DNA of 64,000 nucleotides. It comes from Daucus carota subsp. sativus. Taxonomy: Eukaryota; Streptophyta; Magnoliopsida; Apiales; Apiaceae. The stretch is taken from positions 23,548,558-23,612,557 of the forward strand of contig NC_030388.2 in assembly GCF_001625215.2 (NCBI RefSeq), given 5' to 3'. The position numbers and the translations under genes are program-made. Of this stretch, positions 48,541-60,238 are shown piece by piece (within the stretch, counting starts at the first letter, position 1; every line of letters starts with the position of its first letter). Below the pieces are notes generated by a model that saw only the letters and a program-made list of their open reading frames with translations, made no database searches and was not told where the DNA came from.

Positions 48541-48741
48541 GTGTCTGAAGTGTCATTGTGTTCGGAATCATTTAGTAGGTGTATATTAATCTCGAAATAT
48601 TCTACTTATTTTATTCTCATAAATAATTATTATACGAATATTAATATTCTTTTACGTTGATGTGCCTCCAAGTACCACTTTAGGATCACGTGTGTTGGAT
48701 TCATGGGTTGTTCCTGTTTTCGAGTTCACCTCTGTTATATA

Positions 48742-48993
48742 CTCCCTCCGTCCCTCCCATTTCTTAATATGTATAAAATAATGAAAAAGAGAAAGAAAAG
48801 TGGGTGTAGTGGTGGGACTCATTGATTTTTAATGTATTAAAAGAAGATAGTGGAGTAAAAGTAGTGTGAAAATGAAAGAAAAGTGAAGAAGTGGTGGGAC
48901 TCATGGACTATTTTGGGTAAGTTTTGAAATGTAAAGAATTGGATGGGACACCCCAAAAAAGAAAGTGTAAAGAAATGGAAGGGACGGAGGGAG
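48742..48993. mobile_element. Stowaway-like miniature element
   Basis: Ends 'ctccctccgtccctcccatt' and 'gaagggacggagggag' with TA on both sides; the arms extend over 'atttctt(t)a'. Confidence 0.85.
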
Positions 48994-48999
48994 TATCAT

Positions 49000-49870
49000 A
49001 TCATTTGTCTTCCGCTCTCTTGTGAGGATTTCTCCTATAGGGGAATAGTGTTGTCCAAGTAAAATATGATCTTCCCAAACTGTCACGATTATGTACAATC
49101 TTCTTAAAAGCTTGATCTGTAACTACTGTTATTTCTCGGTCTTGTAAGTATTAACTTCTTTGTGGAGTTCACAAGTGCATAAATGAATTTCTCCAGATCA
49201 GGTACGTGATTTCGGCATTTTTTTGGTATTTGTCTCACATAGTAAACTAGGATCTGATGTCCATTGCTTTCTCAAAACATTTCTTTATGTTAAACTCCAT
49301 ATTGTTCTTCCTGATATTTTCAAAACATTCTTTTGATCCTTGATATGATCTCGGATGGTTTATACTTTGATATCATATCATAAACTTATGATTCCATATT
49401 ACTCCCGAGTTGGCTACCGACTATTTTCTTTGTCATCCTCTAATAAGTTATCCCGATATTAATGAGTCCGAAACGGTAGGTACAGCTGGCATAATTTGGA
49501 AATCGTAAACTGCCTGGTAGGTGATGAACATCGTCTTAGAAATATTTTTCGACTTCATTTTGACTTGATTGTATTTGGAGCATGTCTCGCGGCTGCGTTA
49601 ATAAGTTGGTAATAGAAGTCGATGGGTACGAGTCATTTATATAGGCCAAGTTCAGGCATGTGCAGTCAATTAAACCACATATGACATTCCCCATTCGGCT
49701 TCTTGACTAAGACAACGTTCGCTATCCATCCCACGTACTTTATTTTACATATGATACTTGTCTTTAGTAAATTCTATATTTTGGTGTCATTAACTTGTTG
49801 TCTTTTCGGGGTAAAGTTTCTTCACTTATGCTTGATTAGTTTTTACTAGAGACCGAAATCTAGGGAACAC
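49000..49870 (-). pseudogene. Ty3/gypsy retrotransposon pol relic
   Basis: Minus-strand reading with several stops and shifts gives, in order: RNFTPKRQ and LLKTSI (start of reverse transcriptase), GWIANVVLVKKPNGE, PIDFYYQLINAAARH, YRFGLINIGITY (the position of MPFGLKNAGATYQ), then near 49100 ITVVTDQAFKKI, which resembles the RNase H region. The order matches Ty3/gypsy pol. No LTRs were recognised. It is inactive. Confidence 0.65.
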
Positions 49871-50208
49871 ATTGCTACAGATTTATCAATTTCGGGCATA
49901 TCCTCTGGATTCTATGCAAAAACATATGCATATTCTTACAACAACTCAGTTATTTTGGGAAACAGTTTCGAGCCCCTTACCAGTTCTGACTTTTTTATTT
50001 GAGTTCTCAAGCTCAAGATCTATTTCTATCCTTTGAACTACATGTTCCACTTTCTTCCTCTTTTTTGCCTTTCTAGGGTCTGTTTTGCAGCTTGACTCTG
50101 ATGTAAGCTCTATGGTAATCTGGATTCAACTTTAACAATCAATATACTTATACAAATGAAAAGCGAGGGGCGTTTAGGTGTCGTCTCTCACAATCGCTCC
50201 GTTCTATT

Positions 50209-50510
50209 TTTTTAATATTCTGGAATTTTCGGATAAAAAATATCAAAAATTAGAACTATTTTTTTTAGTTTCAGATATATTAGAAGCAAGTTTCAGAATC
50301 TGATTTTCTTTCAGATTATTTATGGAATACAGCAGCTTAAAAATTTTAATCTGATTTTGTTTCGGATTATTTAATTATGGGAAAGAGTAGCGCACAAGTC
50401 TTCTTGCACCTATATTTTCTAGTTTTGTGGAATTTTCGGATGAAAAATATCAAAAATTAGAATTATCTTTTTTAGTTTTCTGATATATTAGAAGCAAGTT
50501 TCAGTATTTC
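50209..50510. repeat. Pair of about 90-bp direct repeats
   Basis: 50209-50300 and 50418-50510 share 'ggaattttcgga' plus 'aaaaatatcaaaaattag' and 'gatatattagaagcaagttt'. They lie upstream of the Helitron-like 3' end at 50646 and may belong to that element. Confidence 0.75.
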
Positions 50511-50599
50511 ATCCTACAAATATTAATTTTTAATCAATAATATACTTTTTATAGACAGTCACAAAATTATTGCATTTTACAAATATTAATATTAAATTA

Positions 50600-50646
50600 T
50601 TAATATATTTTTTGGAGGCCGCCGCAACGCGCGGTTTCTCAACTAG
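50600..50646 (+). mobile_element. Helitron-like 3' end
   Basis: A GC-rich hairpin 'ccgccgcaacgcgcgg' (50620-50635) is followed by 'tttctcaactag' and T, the usual plant Helitron 3' terminus. The 5' end was not located, so the element length is unknown. Confidence 0.6.
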
Positions 50647-51291
50647 TTATTAATTAAAATCATTATTCCAACTCTTAACAATTATTAATCAAAATAATTA
50701 TTCCTCTTATTAATTATATTATATGTGAAACCTAGCGTCTTACGATTTATAAAAATAATTGTAGAAAATGTTGATCACATTCTACAACATTATCTTCAAA
50801 TTTTCACATGAAAGAAATTAAATTTTAAATAATTAAATTATATTTTACTATTTTTAAAAAAAGCAAGACTCCAAGAGTCCACCTTTCAGGTGACAGACAC
50901 TATATAACTTTTTTAATACTTGAAATCTTATATGAAAAGTGAATATAATTATAGTTAAATAGTGTAAACCAAATACGTGTTTTATCCATGAAAGGCTATC
51001 CAGCAACCTAGTTTCAAGAAATTTCTGGTTACCTATTCAACCACAAAACTGGTGAACCAAACAAAGTCAAAGTATCAAGGTAACGACAGGGCCCAAGTCT
51101 GCCTCTTCAAGACATACCTAGAAACAAATCTCCTTGCAAGAATATGAATGTCTGCCTCTAAAAAGGGAAGACAAGTAACAAAGACATTTCACTTGCTATA
51201 CAAGATCCTGTCAAGAATAATATCACTTTTGCAACACTACTAGGCCTGCCTGGGGTGGGGGATCATGCAACGTTAGCTACTTTTAGTGTCT

Positions 51292-54200
51292 TCAGTGATC
51301 ATTAATAATTTTCTTCTTTCCCCTGGGAATGACTGGTGTTGGACCATAGAGGCAGATACGAAGATCACCTTCCAGTACTCTTTGGTGAAAGTAGCTTTTG
51401 TACAAGTCCCAGAACTCGTCTCTGTTTTTCATAAATTAGAAGTAAATACAAAAATACACACACACACACACAATATCTGTAAAGACTAACGAGATGAAGA
51501 TGAGAATCAGAAACATCAAACCTGATTTGAGGAAGTGAAAGTAATGAATAGCCCTTTACATCTGTGTGCATGTCAAGCACGATAACTTTCAATCGCGACA
51601 ATCCTAAAACCTCCATATCAATTAGCTTCTTGATCCTATAAGCATGTGACAAATTATCAGTATCTAAAGTGTTGAACTCTTTTGAGGAGTTTCATGGAAA
51701 AAAACATGTCCCTGCTAAAAAGTTAAAAAATAATACCCCATATATACTGTTATTATTATTTGATTCAGATTGAACATTTTTTAGCTATATTCAGATTAAA
51801 TATTTATTAGCAATAAATTTCAACCGCTAGAATATTTTCCTCAATTTCATACTAAGTATTAAACTTTTTCATAAATATTATTTGTATATTCAAAGGCCTA
51901 ACTTTTCCTATTAAAAGTTTGATCATTCAAAAACTGTGTTCGAGCTTTTTCCAGTTTAAATTACACAAAATAATTACGTCCATACCTGCTTGGTGTGCCA
52001 GTCGCAATATTAACACGATTCTTCAAGGTAGACACCTGTTGTCCACCGGTTAGAGTAAATAATTAGTAAACAGATGTTCTGAACTTAAGAAAATGTAAAT
52101 CTAAAACTATAATTAAGTTGATCCTGGCTAGTCAATTGATCTAGACCCAGCAACTTTATGCACAAAATGAATATGTAGTGTTTGTTTTTCAAGTTGAGTA
52201 TACGACACGAAAAGTACAAAAAGTACATGACCCTGATACAGGGTAGTGTTTGCGTTTACCCTCTGAGACCACGACATACATATATATACATTTCAATAAC
52301 AGAATTTATAATAGATATATGTATATTTATAGTAAACATAAATAATTCTTTAATATTGTATGTAATTTAGCTAAAAAATTAAAAATAAGCCAAAAGAAAT
52401 AATTTAAATATGTACAATTAATGTATATATCTATAAAACAACCTTAAAATATATTTTTTTCCCACATGTATAATTATTTATTAATATACTATATTTATAT
52501 AGTGTCAAAATTACAAGACAAAGGTATACAAACACAGAAGTACATGACCCCTAAATGGGTTGTGTTTGGGTTTAAGCATTGAATACGCAAAACATAAAAG
52601 TACACAACATGAACGAATTACCAGGTCTACTTGATTCTAGGCTCTGGATCTACACCAAATTATAGAATCAGAATTATTTCAGGAAATCTTGGACCTGACA
52701 AAATCATAATTCCTATATCCCAAGTAATTTAAAAGATATTTAAGTAATCCGATTATTCAGCAGTGCAAATTTTACTTTCAAGTATGCAAGTATTTACAAT
52801 ATTTGGCTTGTTGTGCCTGTCAAAAGCTCAGATTACACAAATATCATGATTTGCTCATTCAATTAAATTTACCAGATTTTTAAGCTCTTAACTCTAAACT
52901 TGTTCGGGGATAGTTAAGTAACATTATGCGAAATATTAAAATGGCTTAAACCCTCAAAGAGATCACCATCAAGGCTCTCAGCAACACTTCTCTAGGTGCC
53001 AAGAGATTTTTAACAGAATGATCTACATGTCTGACAGTGATTACATCAAATATAAATTTCCGAACATCCATCAATCTTAAAGTCCCCTCTTTTAAATCTT
53101 AATAATTTCAAAAATGTAACAAGTTAAATGATGATATTCTAGATCATGAAATCCATGACACTCCTCTAAACAGGAACTTCAAAAATCAAACAACATTCTG
53201 TCTCAATGGGCTAGTGCTACTGATACAAAGAACAGTTAATCTCAGCTTATTCATCTATATGCCCGATGTTTACACATTCTAACTTGATTTCTAGAACTCG
53301 TCTTAGAATGACAACTGAAATGACGACTAACTTGATCAGTTTTACTTCTCCCAAATCCAGATTATTCAATTTAGTAAGCAAGCATTATCTTTAATTTCAA
53401 CATTCACATGAAGCATGTCAGTAATCATTCTTCTGCTTCTAAGTGAAAGATAAACATTACAATATGAAGTTTCCTCCTCTTACATGACATTCTTCTTATA
53501 AAAATTTTCTTCTAAGATTAATCTATGCTTGCTAATCAACTGCAAGGATATATTCAAAAGTCACTTAATATGTTTGCATTGAAACACCACATAACCAAAA
53601 AAAAACAGTCACCACACAGTAAGAACTTTCCAGCTTCAATATCTTTTACAACTAAGAATATATAATATACCTGGTCTTCGACCTTCATATGCTTTGAGAA
53701 AAGCTTTACGATAGGACATTCCTTACTGAACGGTCTTAATCCCCTACAGTAGCAAAAGGACCACAAACAAGCTACTCAAATTGAATTTTCTTTTTTTAAT
53801 TTGTCAAAAAATATAGAGTTGCATACAATATTATTATGAGAAAAATAGGAGAAGCATGAAACCTGTATAGTTCCAATGATCTCAAGGCAGACAAACTAAT
53901 TACAAGGAGTGCTGGATTCCCAGGTTCAATCTTTCCTTCTAAGATCTGTTTTTCACAAAGCTGGTGTCTCCAAGATTGTCCAAAGGCAGCCTTCATATGT
54001 TCACATATAGTAGAGGCATCCTGAGCTAGTCCCTGAGGTAGTTCCAGAATACAAGTATCTGCAAGTATCAAACAATGTTACCACTTACTCACAATAAGAT
54101 GTTTCTTTTATTTCCTTTTTGATACATAAAAAAATATGCAATCTGAAAACTGAAAGATATATAGCCACTAGATAAGCCTTTGTTGACAGATCAAGAAAAT

Positions 54201-55170
54201 AGAGGAAAATATTTTGAAATCCTGAAAGGAACAAACATATACTAGTTAAAACTCACCACTAAATAAGGGATGTATATCTATTTGGACAATCCTTTTTAAC
54301 AAAGATAAAATAAGAAGTAATTAAGTCTAAAACCATATACTAACTCATAATCACAAATGTCCATATCTATGAACATGCTTTACTTTAACAACTCTCACAA
54401 CGAGTTGAAAGGTTGTAACTTGAAAAACAGCATAAGATCAGTTTGTAAGCACGGGAGGTGCCACAAGTTGAACATAAATAGATTCCCAACTGAACCCTTA
54501 ACAGACATAGAATATAAACTGATGGTCATAAACAAATTATCAGGACGCACAAAAACTAAACAAAGGAGCACCCCGAATTCAAGAACATAAAGGAGATGCT
54601 GACTTTTAACTTAGTAAAAACCATACTTAGAACTTATTCTTCAACTAAAAAAATCTTTTTTTTGTCTCCTTACACAATACAAAACCTTGAGGCAAACAAG
54701 CTTTTGTTTCGCCACAAATACAATCAACTAATTCTTTGTTCACAAAATATTGCCAGAGCTAAAACAAATATAAGAGAAGATGCGAATTTAACTTGATTCA
54801 AAGGAAAACTAAACAAATATAATAGCAGTTCATAACTAGCAAACCCAGAATAAAATCATACAAATTATCACCATTCAATTAGTGCAAAACCATAAAAAAA
54901 TAAATTGACCCAAGAACCCAATAATATCGGACCTTTAATAGATTCGAGCTCAAGAGAAGAGAGTTGAATTCTGTTCGTTGACTGGTACTCGTTAATGAAG
55001 AAAGACAGTTGCTGTGGAGGCGTGATTGCTTCTGGTTGTGGTGCTGCTCCATTGTTTTTGTGAGCTGGTTTGGTTTGGTTTTTGTTTGGTTTTTTGAATT
55101 TGGGTTTTTTGGGGGCGACTGGATGTTTGTTTTGTTTCCCGGTTTTGGAATGTTGTTTGCCGCTCACCAT
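51292..55170 (-). CDS. CMSS1/Cms1-like ribosomal small-subunit biogenesis protein
   Basis: Minus-strand exons 55170-54933, 54058-53863, 53743-53671, 52035-51986, 51635-51522 and 51421-51292 join in phase to 266 aa, close to other family members. The start is a basic, Lys/Pro-rich tail (KKPKFKKPNKN), probably nuclear/nucleolar. Conserved blocks: PGNPALLVISLSALRSLELYRGLR, KLFSKHMKVEDQ, NIATGTPSRIKKLI, GLSRLKVIVLDMH and WDLYKSYFHQRVLEGDLRICLYG. Cms1-type proteins belong to the U3-containing 90S pre-ribosome and have a DEAD-box-like fold without helicase residues: GTPSR sits where DEAD-box helicases have TPGR, and VLDMH where they have the DEAD box. All splice sites are GT-AG. The long intron 52036-53670 holds a hAT-type miniature element. 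Likely a functional housekeeping gene. Confidence 0.88.
52142..52629. mobile_element. hAT-type miniature element in an intron of the CMSS1-like gene
   Basis: Ends 'tagacccagcaactt' and (reverse complement of the right end) 'tagacctggtaattc' match each other and resemble those of the element at 18800-19329. Both interiors are rich in 'acacgaaaagtac'-type sequence. The flanking octamers ('aattgatc' and 'cttgattc') are no longer identical. Confidence 0.65.
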
Positions 55171-55928
55171 TTTTCTCGGCTGCTACCTGGGTTTTAGTTT
55201 CTTATGAGCTTCTAGGGTTGCCCACAGATTCCCTGCTTCTTCGCCTCCGTCACAGCGTGGGATGATGTTAGCATAACATGGGATTAATCGGATTATTTTT
55301 TGTAAATAGTTAAATAATTACATACATATTATTTCCGACTCAACAGTCTTTTTTACGTTGATATGTAGTCGCCTTAATATTATTATTTACATGTATCTAT
55401 ATATGTAAATTGAATAAAGATATAAAATCAAACCAAATAAAAAACTTATATTATAAATGGGTTCCAATCCTCGACACGACACGTGTATGCTATAATGTAC
55501 GAGTATTTTATGAATATCTAACGATCTCGATTATAACATTTTTTTTAAACATGTTGAACGTTTTCTAATCAATGGACGAGTAAGTGATTATATGTCACTC
55601 CAACAATATTTTTAGCTAAACGATCGAAATGAGTATTTTACCCGTCTAACGATTTAAGAGCATCAAAAATATTTAAAAAAATGTTATAATCGTGATCACC
55701 ACATATTTATCCCCAGTAAGGATGACAGTTTTACCCGACATGATGGTTACCCTACCCGTTCCGACCTGATTAGATCTACCCGAATTCGATTTTTTTGGAT
55801 CTGGATTCGGGTTTGGATCTTACTTTTAGACCCGAAAAAGTTTGGATCTGGATCTGGATCTTCTATGTTCCGAACTGAGACCCGACCCGAAACCCGATCT
55901 AAACTCTAAACCCGAAAAATACCCCCGT

Positions 55929-55980
<52 letters not shown>

Positions 55981-56660
55981 CGTTAAATGTAAAGTATATA
56001 TATAAATATTATGAATTATTATGTATGCATATTAACATCTTACTTAATTTTATATGCACAATACAAGATTTATATTTATTTTATCAATATTTTATTTTTC
56101 TCAATTATTGTGCATTAAAAAATTTAAATATAATAAAATATAAATGATAAGTTGAATAATTGTATATAATTAAATTAACATGTTTCAAGTGTTTATTATA
56201 GTAAATGAAACCTGTAAAATCCTTTTTTATATCCCTAAATTAAAAATAAAATAAAATAAGGCATCACATTTTTTTATAGATATATAAATTTAATTTTTAT
56301 TTTACTTTTTAAAATATCCAAATTAGACCTAAACCCGAACCAAAACCCGGAAAAATCTGACGGATCGGATCTGGATCTTCATTTTCCAGACCCGGATCCA
56401 GACCCGAACCAAAATATAATAAATCGGATTTGGGTCTCAAGAAACCCGACCCAAACCATCCGCAAGTATGTCACAGAAGGAGTTCGAGCGGACACGGGTG
56501 ACGGGACCCACAAAACATATATTAATGGGACCCACAATACATATAGCAATAAATATTTTTTTATATGTAACCCCGACAGCAGCGAAGAACAAATTTAGTC
56601 TGAGAGTAGACACCGCCTTTATACTCTCACAAGCTCCGCAGAACATGCTCACTGTCTGAC
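55171..56660. other. Intergenic with an AT microsatellite and a 'cccgac/gggtc'-rich repeat
   Basis: 55730-56455 begins 'ggatgacagttttacccgac' and ends 'cccgacccaaaccatcc', roughly inverted, with many 'gatctggatc' and 'cccgaaacccg' motifs: probably a non-autonomous DNA element. An (AT)n run at about 55933-55975 lies inside it. No gene is seen before the next leader. Confidence 0.5.
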
Positions 56661-56991
56661 TCCTTGTTCAGGGTTTAGGGTTTGTGGGCGCAAACACTCA
56701 GAGAGACACATTACACATACTATACCAGGTCTCATTGCTTTTATTTCGATTTCTTACTTGTTTTTATCTTCCGATTAAGCCCCTTGTCATTTTAATTGCT
56801 TATATATTGCCCCTTATGATTCTGTGTTGTGTCGCCGTTCTATATGATATGATCATATGATATGATAATGATTGGCCAATGCTGCACTGTTAATTCATCT
56901 ATTCTCACTTGTTGTGTCTCTTTGCTTTCGTAAATCATGCTTATTGCAAAACTATTGATATCTAACCAGCCACCCTGAATTCAGAGTTGGA

Positions 56992-58900
56992 ATGGAAATG
57001 CCGTCGAGCCCAGAACCGGCGATTACAACGGAGGGTTCTATTGCAGCATTCATGGAAATGATTCTTTACACTGCTTTGCCCTTGAAGCCGCTTGATGATC
57101 CTCCGATTGAAATGCAGCAGTTAATTGCCAAACAGGTGGTGATTGCAGTTCTTTTTTTTTCAATACGTACTTTATTTGAAGATATTTTTTGATAATTATG
57201 TTATCAAGCACATTTGCAGTAAGTTAAGGTTGTGGCTGCATGCAGCATATATGTCTTTTTTGATAATTTTAATTATCTCTTGTTTGGCAAAGTGTGTTTA
57301 ATGGAGAACTAGAATTTGAATAAACCTTATTTGGGATCCACAATTTGTAGGTCATATCTGTTCAATGGAAGACTTTATCATGTTTAGTAATTTTAATTTA
57401 GCTTACAAAAGCCTTCTCTCCTTAAACTATATTTTCTTACTTACATATGGAGGATATAGTAAAGAAGAGAGTAAGATGTATGCAGTAAAATTCAGTAAAA
57501 TTAGATTAGATTAAAAGTTAGCAAGATAAAGATTATTACTTGATGTGTGACCTAATGATAATTAATTGATCATATTCCTATAGGCTGTAGAGTAACAAGT
57601 TTTTTACTTTTATCTTCTATATCTCGAATTAACTTGGTATAAATAATGATATGCTTAGACTCACGCTGTGGTGGTGCTATACAACTACTACCAGAGGAAA
57701 AGACATCCAGACCTCAGGTTTCTTGATTTTGAGTCATTTTGCAAGCTAGCAGCGACTCTGCAACCTGAATTGGTCCCATATATGAAAAACATGCATCAGT
57801 CTGATTACAAGTCCTCAGATGTCCCTGAGGATCAACTTTCATTAACCGAGAAGGCCATAAAGGATGCATGTAACACATGTTTGGCTCTGGATGATGTTCC
57901 TGAAGATATGCCGATCAAGGAGGATTGGCCGATTTCCAAAATCGTGGTTATGTTAGTTGATCCCACTAAAGAAAATTGTCTCTATATCTTTGGTTCTGTA
58001 ACTAGAGGGGTCTGGTCGTTTCTGGAGCAAACTATTGACAATCATAAGCTCAGTTCAGATGGTGCAGTTGCGAGAAAGAAAAGAAGAAGAATTAATAAAA
58101 AAGATCTGGTGGAGGAGCAATATACTACTGAAGCTGGATATGAGCAACTTGCGGTTCCTGCTATAATGAATTTTACAGGTTTACGTCCTAAAGCATATAT
58201 GAAATGTCTAATAATTTAAGATCATCTGAGGGCATGTTTGTTTTACCTTAAGCGTAATTTATTACTTGTTATGTTTGTTTTACCTTAAGCGTATTTTAAA
58301 GATAAAGGTAGGTTACAATTGTTCTTAAAGCTGGATTTTGAGATGTAGATTATAGGTACATTAATTACTCATTTGTTATTTGTACTCGAAGTTGACAAAA
58401 ACTAGTGTCACTACTTCAGCTTATAAGTTCCATTTTTGAATTTAAGTAACAAGTAACATTGTTTAAGGTAACAATGTTACTCTTTTGGACCAAATTATCT
58501 CCTGTCATGTATTTACAGTCTCATCTGTTGGGCGACACTTATCAATTCAGTTCTTATAAATAGGTTGCCATAATCTACTGGTATCAAATGTCCTAAGATT
58601 TTGGGTGACACTTATCAATTCAGTGTAGGGGCGTTTCTTTCTTTCTTTTTTTTTTCTGTGGACAAACAACATTCTGCCTTCAGGATAAAATAAAGCCTAT
58701 TTAAACTTGCAAAGACTGTGTTGTATTTATCGTTTCATCATATATTTAATTTGCATTCTCTTATTTATGTTGTGTTTCGCTTCTATATGAATTCTGTCGA
58801 TTATACGGTGCTGTAGCACCTTGTTAACAGGTTTAGTTCGTGCAATACAAGAATTGTTTTTACAGTCCTAATTGAAATCTTACTGGACCATCAAATATAA

Positions 58901-58950
<50 letters not shown>

Positions 58951-60238
58951 ATATAATTCTGACTAAGGCTTTCTCAGGCTTATATCTTTTTTGCTATCCA
59001 TATTTTAAATCTTATTATTAATATAATGAAATATGACATTATATCTTTTTTTTCTTTACTTTTAGGATTTATTATACCTTTTACTGTCTCACAACTGGTA
59101 CAGGTTTGAAGAAGACTGATCTTGTGCTCTTGGAGAGCCATGTTGTGTACTCTGTAAGCAAAGAAAAGACTGCTGCAAACTTTTTTATCGTGAAGTGTGC
59201 AGTGAAATTCCAAGAAAAACTCAACATAACGTATTGGGTTCCTATGAAAGAAGTTGTTGAAAGGTCTGGCTGGGCATTTTTTTTTTCCAGTTTTACTTTG
59301 GCAGATAAGTAGACATTCACGTGTTATATATGCTTGCAGTGGATCTTGAATTTTGTTTGGTTATGTTTTTCTTTTTCTCCCTAACAAAGCAAAAAATCTA
59401 GTATGAGTGGGGTACAATTACAAAAGCAACAATAGTAATAGCAATAGTGACAATACTAATAATACATTTTTTCCTTCCCGATAAGCAAAAAATCTAGTAT
59501 GAGAGCAGAGTGCAATTTACTAATACTATATTATGGTTGCTATTGCTGTTTTTAATATAATACTATTGTTGTTGTGATTATGATCCTCCTGATTGATCTT
59601 GCTATTGCTGTTGATAAATAATTTTATTGTTGTTGTTGTTGACTTAGTTAGCCTGTTAACTATACTGATTACCTCAAGCTGCAGCACACATCGACACATT
59701 TGGAATTTAATTAATTCATTAGAGAAAAAGTTGCATTAGTCATCATGATTGCATGCATTCCTGAACCTTACAATTAATTTAGGTTTTTGTTTCACCATAT
59801 CCCTGGCATTGGTATGAATGTTAAAATGCTAGTCAAGGGTTGTGCACACCCGTGTGTGTATGTATACACAGTTATTTGTGTACGCACACACGGACAAGTT
59901 TGGTGATGTACGTGCTTATGCTTACTTTGTATGATTTAATAATTATGAGTACCCGGCAATCTCTTTTGCAGTTGTGCTAAATTCGAATTCAAACTGTGTT
60001 TTCATTATTTTATTAATCTTCTATTTATTATAATCTTTCGGACTAGTTTTGCGCTATGTTAGTTGGGTCTAGAACATTTATGTGATATAGTAATGATTAC
60101 CTGATACCATACTCATTGCTATGGTAGCTTGCAAGGTCCATTGGCTAATTGGCTTATAGGAAGTTGGACACCGACTTCTGTGACTCAGAGTTATCATTTG
60201 CTTCCTTACTCAGAGATATTGTCAAACTATTTTTCCAG
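56992..60238 (+). CDS. Plant protein of unknown function, 3' end not identified
   Basis: Exons 56992-57135, 57659-58178, 59104-59263 and 60128-60238 join in phase (IAKQ|THAVVVLYNYYQRK; NFTG|LKKTDL; VVE(S)|LQGPLANW) and end at a donor with no obvious next exon. Recognisable blocks are LYNYYQRKRHPDLRFLDFESFCKLA (short helical region), KIVVMLVDPTKENCLYIFGSVTRGVWSF, KKRRRINKK (basic, nuclear-type), DLVLLESHVVYSVSKEKTAANFF and HLLPYSEILSNYF. No enzyme motif seen. The upstream leader (56680-56985) contains a possible 5'UTR intron starting at 'ccag|gtctca' (56729). After 60238 I find no continuation, so the gene is either 3' truncated or has a short exon I could not see. Function unknown. Confidence 0.7.
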
